A DNA stretch of 9,000 nt from DASYSA01 sp036003885 (lineage in GTDB: Bacteria; Acidobacteriota; Blastocatellia; UBA7656), in contig DASYSA010000145.1 of NCBI GenBank assembly GCA_036003885.1, positions 1-9,000 of the forward strand, read 5' to 3'. The translations under genes and the position numbers were made by a program. The notes beneath the pieces were generated by a model. It was not told the DNA's origin. It searched no databases and saw nothing but the letters and a program-made list of their open reading frames with translations. How positions within the stretch are numbered: position 1 is the first letter of the stretch; every line of letters starts with the position of its first letter. This document shows positions 7,175-9,000 of this stretch, piece by piece.

Positions 7175-7267
7175 CAGGAGCACGAAGGAGGTTGCCTTTC
7201 GGGTGCACCGCTCGCCATCTGGGGTTGGTCGGTTGTTCCATTGTCACAGAAGCGGAGGTCTGATCAG
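7175..7267 (+). other. kinase-galE junction with possible 22-codon leader ORF
   Basis: A strong ribosome site, AAGGAGG (7185-7191), lies in this gap but no kinase or epimerase start follows it in the right frame. Eleven bases later, GTG 7203 opens a 22-codon frame whose TGA (7269-7271) overlaps the preferred galE start TTG (7268-7270) as TTGA, an arrangement that could couple translation. A second site, CGGAGG (7253-7258), lies nine bases before TTG 7268. The galE frame is also open all the way back to the kinase stop TAG. The leader ORF may be chance, because the spacing from its ribosome site is long. Confidence 0.3.
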
Positions 7268-8272
7268 TTGATACTTGTAACAGGGGGCGCCGGATATATC
7301 GGGAGCGTGACGAGCGAGCTGCTGACTGCTCAAGGGGAAGATGTCGTCGTCCTCGATAACCTCTCGCGCGGACATCGCGAATCACTGAATCCGGCCGCCG
7401 TCTTCTACGACGGCAACATAGGCGACCGTGAGCTTGTGCTTCGAATTGCTCGCGAGCACTCCATCGAAGCCTGCATACACTTTGCCGCATATGCTTATGT
7501 TGGCGAGTCCGTGACCGAGCCGGCCCGCTATTTCGAGAACAACGTCGAACACGGAAACTCGCTGCTGGGATCTCTGCTGGAAGCCGGAGTGCGTCGAGTT
7601 GTATTCTCTTCCACGTGCGCTACCTACGGCGAACCCGAGAGCGTGCCCATATCTGAAGATCACACTCAGAAGCCTACGAATCCGTACGGTTGGTCGAAGC
7701 TCTTCATGGAGCGCATAATGCACGCTTACGATCAAGCGTACGGCCTCAGGTTTGTAGCATTGCGTTACTTCAACGCCGCCGGCGCAACTGAACGGCTTGG
7801 CGAGGACCATCACCCCGAGCCCCATCTGATACCTAACGTGCTCAATGCGGCGCGAGGAGTGATCCCGGCCGTTTCGGTCTTTGGGAATGACTATGCTACG
7901 GCCGACGGCACGCCCGTTCGCGACTATGTTCATGTTTCGGACCTGGCCGCGGCTCACATTCTGGCCTTGAATTACCTCCGGGCCGGAGGCGATTCGGAAA
8001 AGGTGAATCTGGGCAGCGGCCACGGGCATACTGTGCTCGAAGTGATTGAGGCCGCCCGCGAGCTAACTCAAAGACCAATTGCCGTCAAGATTGAAGCTCG
8101 GCGAGCAGGCGACCCCTCACACCTCGTCGCCGACGCCGGAAAAGCGAAGACTTTACTCGGATGGCGCCCCGCATTCCCGGACCTGTCCACGATTATTCGA
8201 ACTGACTGGGAATGGCGCGTGAGCCATCCGCTGGGATATGGATCGAGTGAGAATGGTAAGACTAAGAACTGA
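7268..8272 (+). CDS. galE: GalE-type UDP-sugar 4-epimerase (extended SDR)
   Basis: NAD-dependent cytoplasmic epimerase that inverts C4 of a UDP-sugar (UDP-galactose/UDP-glucose, or UDP-L-arabinose/UDP-xylose in related enzymes). I start at TTG 7268, because CGGAGG is nine bases upstream and the protein (334 aa) then opens directly with ILVTGGAGYIGS (2-13), the NAD-binding loop. The TTG at 7241 would add nine residues that contain this site. Further motifs are VVVLDNLSRGH (26-36), HFAAYAYVGES (71-81), SSTCATYGEP (114-123) with Thr116 as the Ser/Thr of the active site, PYGWSK with Tyr140 and Lys144, RYFNAAGA, and GHTVLEVIEA. At the position of E. coli Tyr299, which limits bulky N-acetyl sugars, there is Leu in SHLVAD, as in Bacillus-type enzymes, so specificity may be broad. 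It follows the kinase by 93 bases and precedes the binding protein by 18. Confidence 0.93.
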   Translation: MILVTGGAGYIGSVTSELLTAQGEDVVVLDNLSRGHRESLNPAAVFYDGNIGDRELVLRIAREHSIEACIHFAAYAYVGESVTEPARYFENNVEHGNSLLGSLLEAGVRRVVFSSTCATYGEPESVPISEDHTQKPTNPYGWSKLFMERIMHAYDQAYGLRFVALRYFNAAGATERLGEDHHPEPHLIPNVLNAARGVIPAVSVFGNDYATADGTPVRDYVHVSDLAAAHILALNYLRAGGDSEKVNLGSGHGHTVLEVIEAARELTQRPIAVKIEARRAGDPSHLVADAGKAKTLLGWRPAFPDLSTIIRTDWEWRVSHPLGYGSSENGKTKN

Positions 8273-8290
8273 GTTTCATCAGGAGGACAA

Positions 8291-9000
8291 ATGAAGATTC
8301 GTGCAACGTTATTGCTGTGCCTGTGCATGCTCTGGAGCCTTTCTGTCGTCTCTTGCGGACGCGGAGGCGAAGGGGAGACCGCTGGCGGGAAGAAGTTTAA
8401 AGTCGCATTCGTTACCAACAACGCCTCGGATTTCTGGACCATCGCGCGAAAGGGCTGCGAAGCGGCCGATCGTGAGCTGAATGATGTAGACGTAGAGTTC
8501 AGGATCGCGGACAATACCGCGGCCGAACAGAGGCGGATCATCGACGACCTCCTCGCCAAGGGAGTCAACGGCATCGCCATCAGTCCCGTCGATCCCGGCA
8601 ATCAGACACCTATGATCAACGAGATCGCCAAGCAGGTTGTGGTGGTGACGCAGGACAGCGACGCCCCCGAAAGCAATCGAGCCTGCTACATCGGCACCGA
8701 TAATACGGCGGCCGGCCGCCAGGCGGGCGAGTTGATCAAAGAAGTCCTGCCGCAAGGCGGGAAGATAATGATGTTTGTCGGCAACAGGGATGCGCGCAAC
8801 GCGCAGGAACGATTCCAGGGAATCAAGGAGACGCTTCAAGGATCGAAGGTCGAGATCATAGACGTCCGCACCGATGAGACTGACCATGTCCGGGCCAAAG
8901 CGAATGTTGCCGATACACTGGTCAAGTATCCGGATGTTGCAGGCCTCGTCGGCTTGTGGAGCTACAACGGGCCCGCGATTCTCAACGCCGTAAAGGACGC
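8291..9000 (+). CDS. periplasmic sugar-binding lipoprotein of an ABC importer (partial, runs off right edge)
   Basis: Type I periplasmic binding protein (Peripla_BP_4, RbsB-like) that delivers a sugar to the importer whose permease is encoded at 4561-5628. ATG 8291 follows AGGAGGA (8281-8287). The product starts with a lipoprotein signal peptide whose lipobox VVSC puts the lipid-anchored cysteine at residue 22, followed by a Gly/Glu-rich linker. The mature part begins KKFKVAFVTNNASDFW (35-50), where the Asn and Phe-Trp are typical ligand-loop residues. It continues with GVNGIAISPVDP and YIGTDNTAAGRQAGEL and then FVGNRDARNAQER. About 236 codons are present; the family is usually 300-350 residues, so roughly 70-110 are missing past 9000. 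It lies 18 bases after galE, so it is in the same operon. The sugar cannot be assigned from sequence; a pentose or galactose-like ligand would fit the neighbours. Confidence 0.92.
   Translation, partial: MKIRATLLLCLCMLWSLSVVSCGRGGEGETAGGKKFKVAFVTNNASDFWTIARKGCEAADRELNDVDVEFRIADNTAAEQRRIIDDLLAKGVNGIAISPVDPGNQTPMINEIAKQVVVVTQDSDAPESNRACYIGTDNTAAGRQAGELIKEVLPQGGKIMMFVGNRDARNAQERFQGIKETLQGSKVEIIDVRTDETDHVRAKANVADTLVKYPDVAGLVGLWSYNGPAILNAVKD

Noticed and set aside
7382..8029. 215-codon frame antisense to galE
   Set aside because: A shadow of a strongly conserved GalE reading frame with no features of its own.
8309..8887. 192-codon frame antisense to the binding protein
   Set aside because: The + strand frame has a ribosome site, a lipobox and family motifs; the antisense frame has none.

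Overview
The window (about 55-60% G+C by eye, dense genes, strong Shine-Dalgarno sites mixed with TTG starts) looks like a chromosomal sugar-use locus from a free-living Gram-negative bacterium that degrades plant polysaccharides. An exported GH127 enzyme, a lipoprotein sugar-binding protein and 7-bp CTGAGNN intergenic repeats would fit Acidobacteriota such as Blastocatellia, but that assignment is an impression from memory and weak.

Layout. Bases 1-361 hold no convincing gene but contain a run of inverted repeats, a possible promoter and the leader of the first gene. A GalT-type uridylyltransferase lies at 362-1387 (+). Its stop codon abuts a block of tandem and inverted CTGAG heptads (1388-1554). 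This block separates it from a convergent gene at 1560-4034 (-), a secreted GH127 beta-L-arabinofuranosidase-type enzyme. A divergent regulatory gap (4035-4560) follows. Then comes a co-directional (+) operon: a sugar ABC permease (4561-5628), a GHMP kinase (5681-7174), a GalE-type 4-epimerase (7268-8272) and a sugar-binding lipoprotein that runs off the right edge (8291 to beyond 9000).

How the genes may work together. A quick annotation would call this a galactose Leloir locus (galK, galT, galE plus a galactose transporter). The kinase argues against that. Its first GHMP motif reads APGRLDVMGGIADYSGS, where galactokinases have PGRVNLIGEHTDYN. The Glu-His pair that galactokinases use near the sugar C6 hydroxyl is Gly-Ile here. 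The whole protein resembles, as I remember it, the kinase half of plant L-arabinokinase (ARA1). L-arabinopyranose is D-galactose without C6, and the neighbour is a GH127 enzyme, a family that includes beta-L-arabinofuranosidases. I therefore propose a Leloir-like L-arabinose route: release by GH127, ABC import, phosphorylation to L-arabinose-1-phosphate, uridylyl transfer by the GalT-like enzyme to UDP-L-arabinose, and 4-epimerisation to UDP-xylose. The family assignments are firm. The arabinose specificity of the kinase is a strong inference, and the arabinose specificity of GalT, GalE and the transporter is only contextual.
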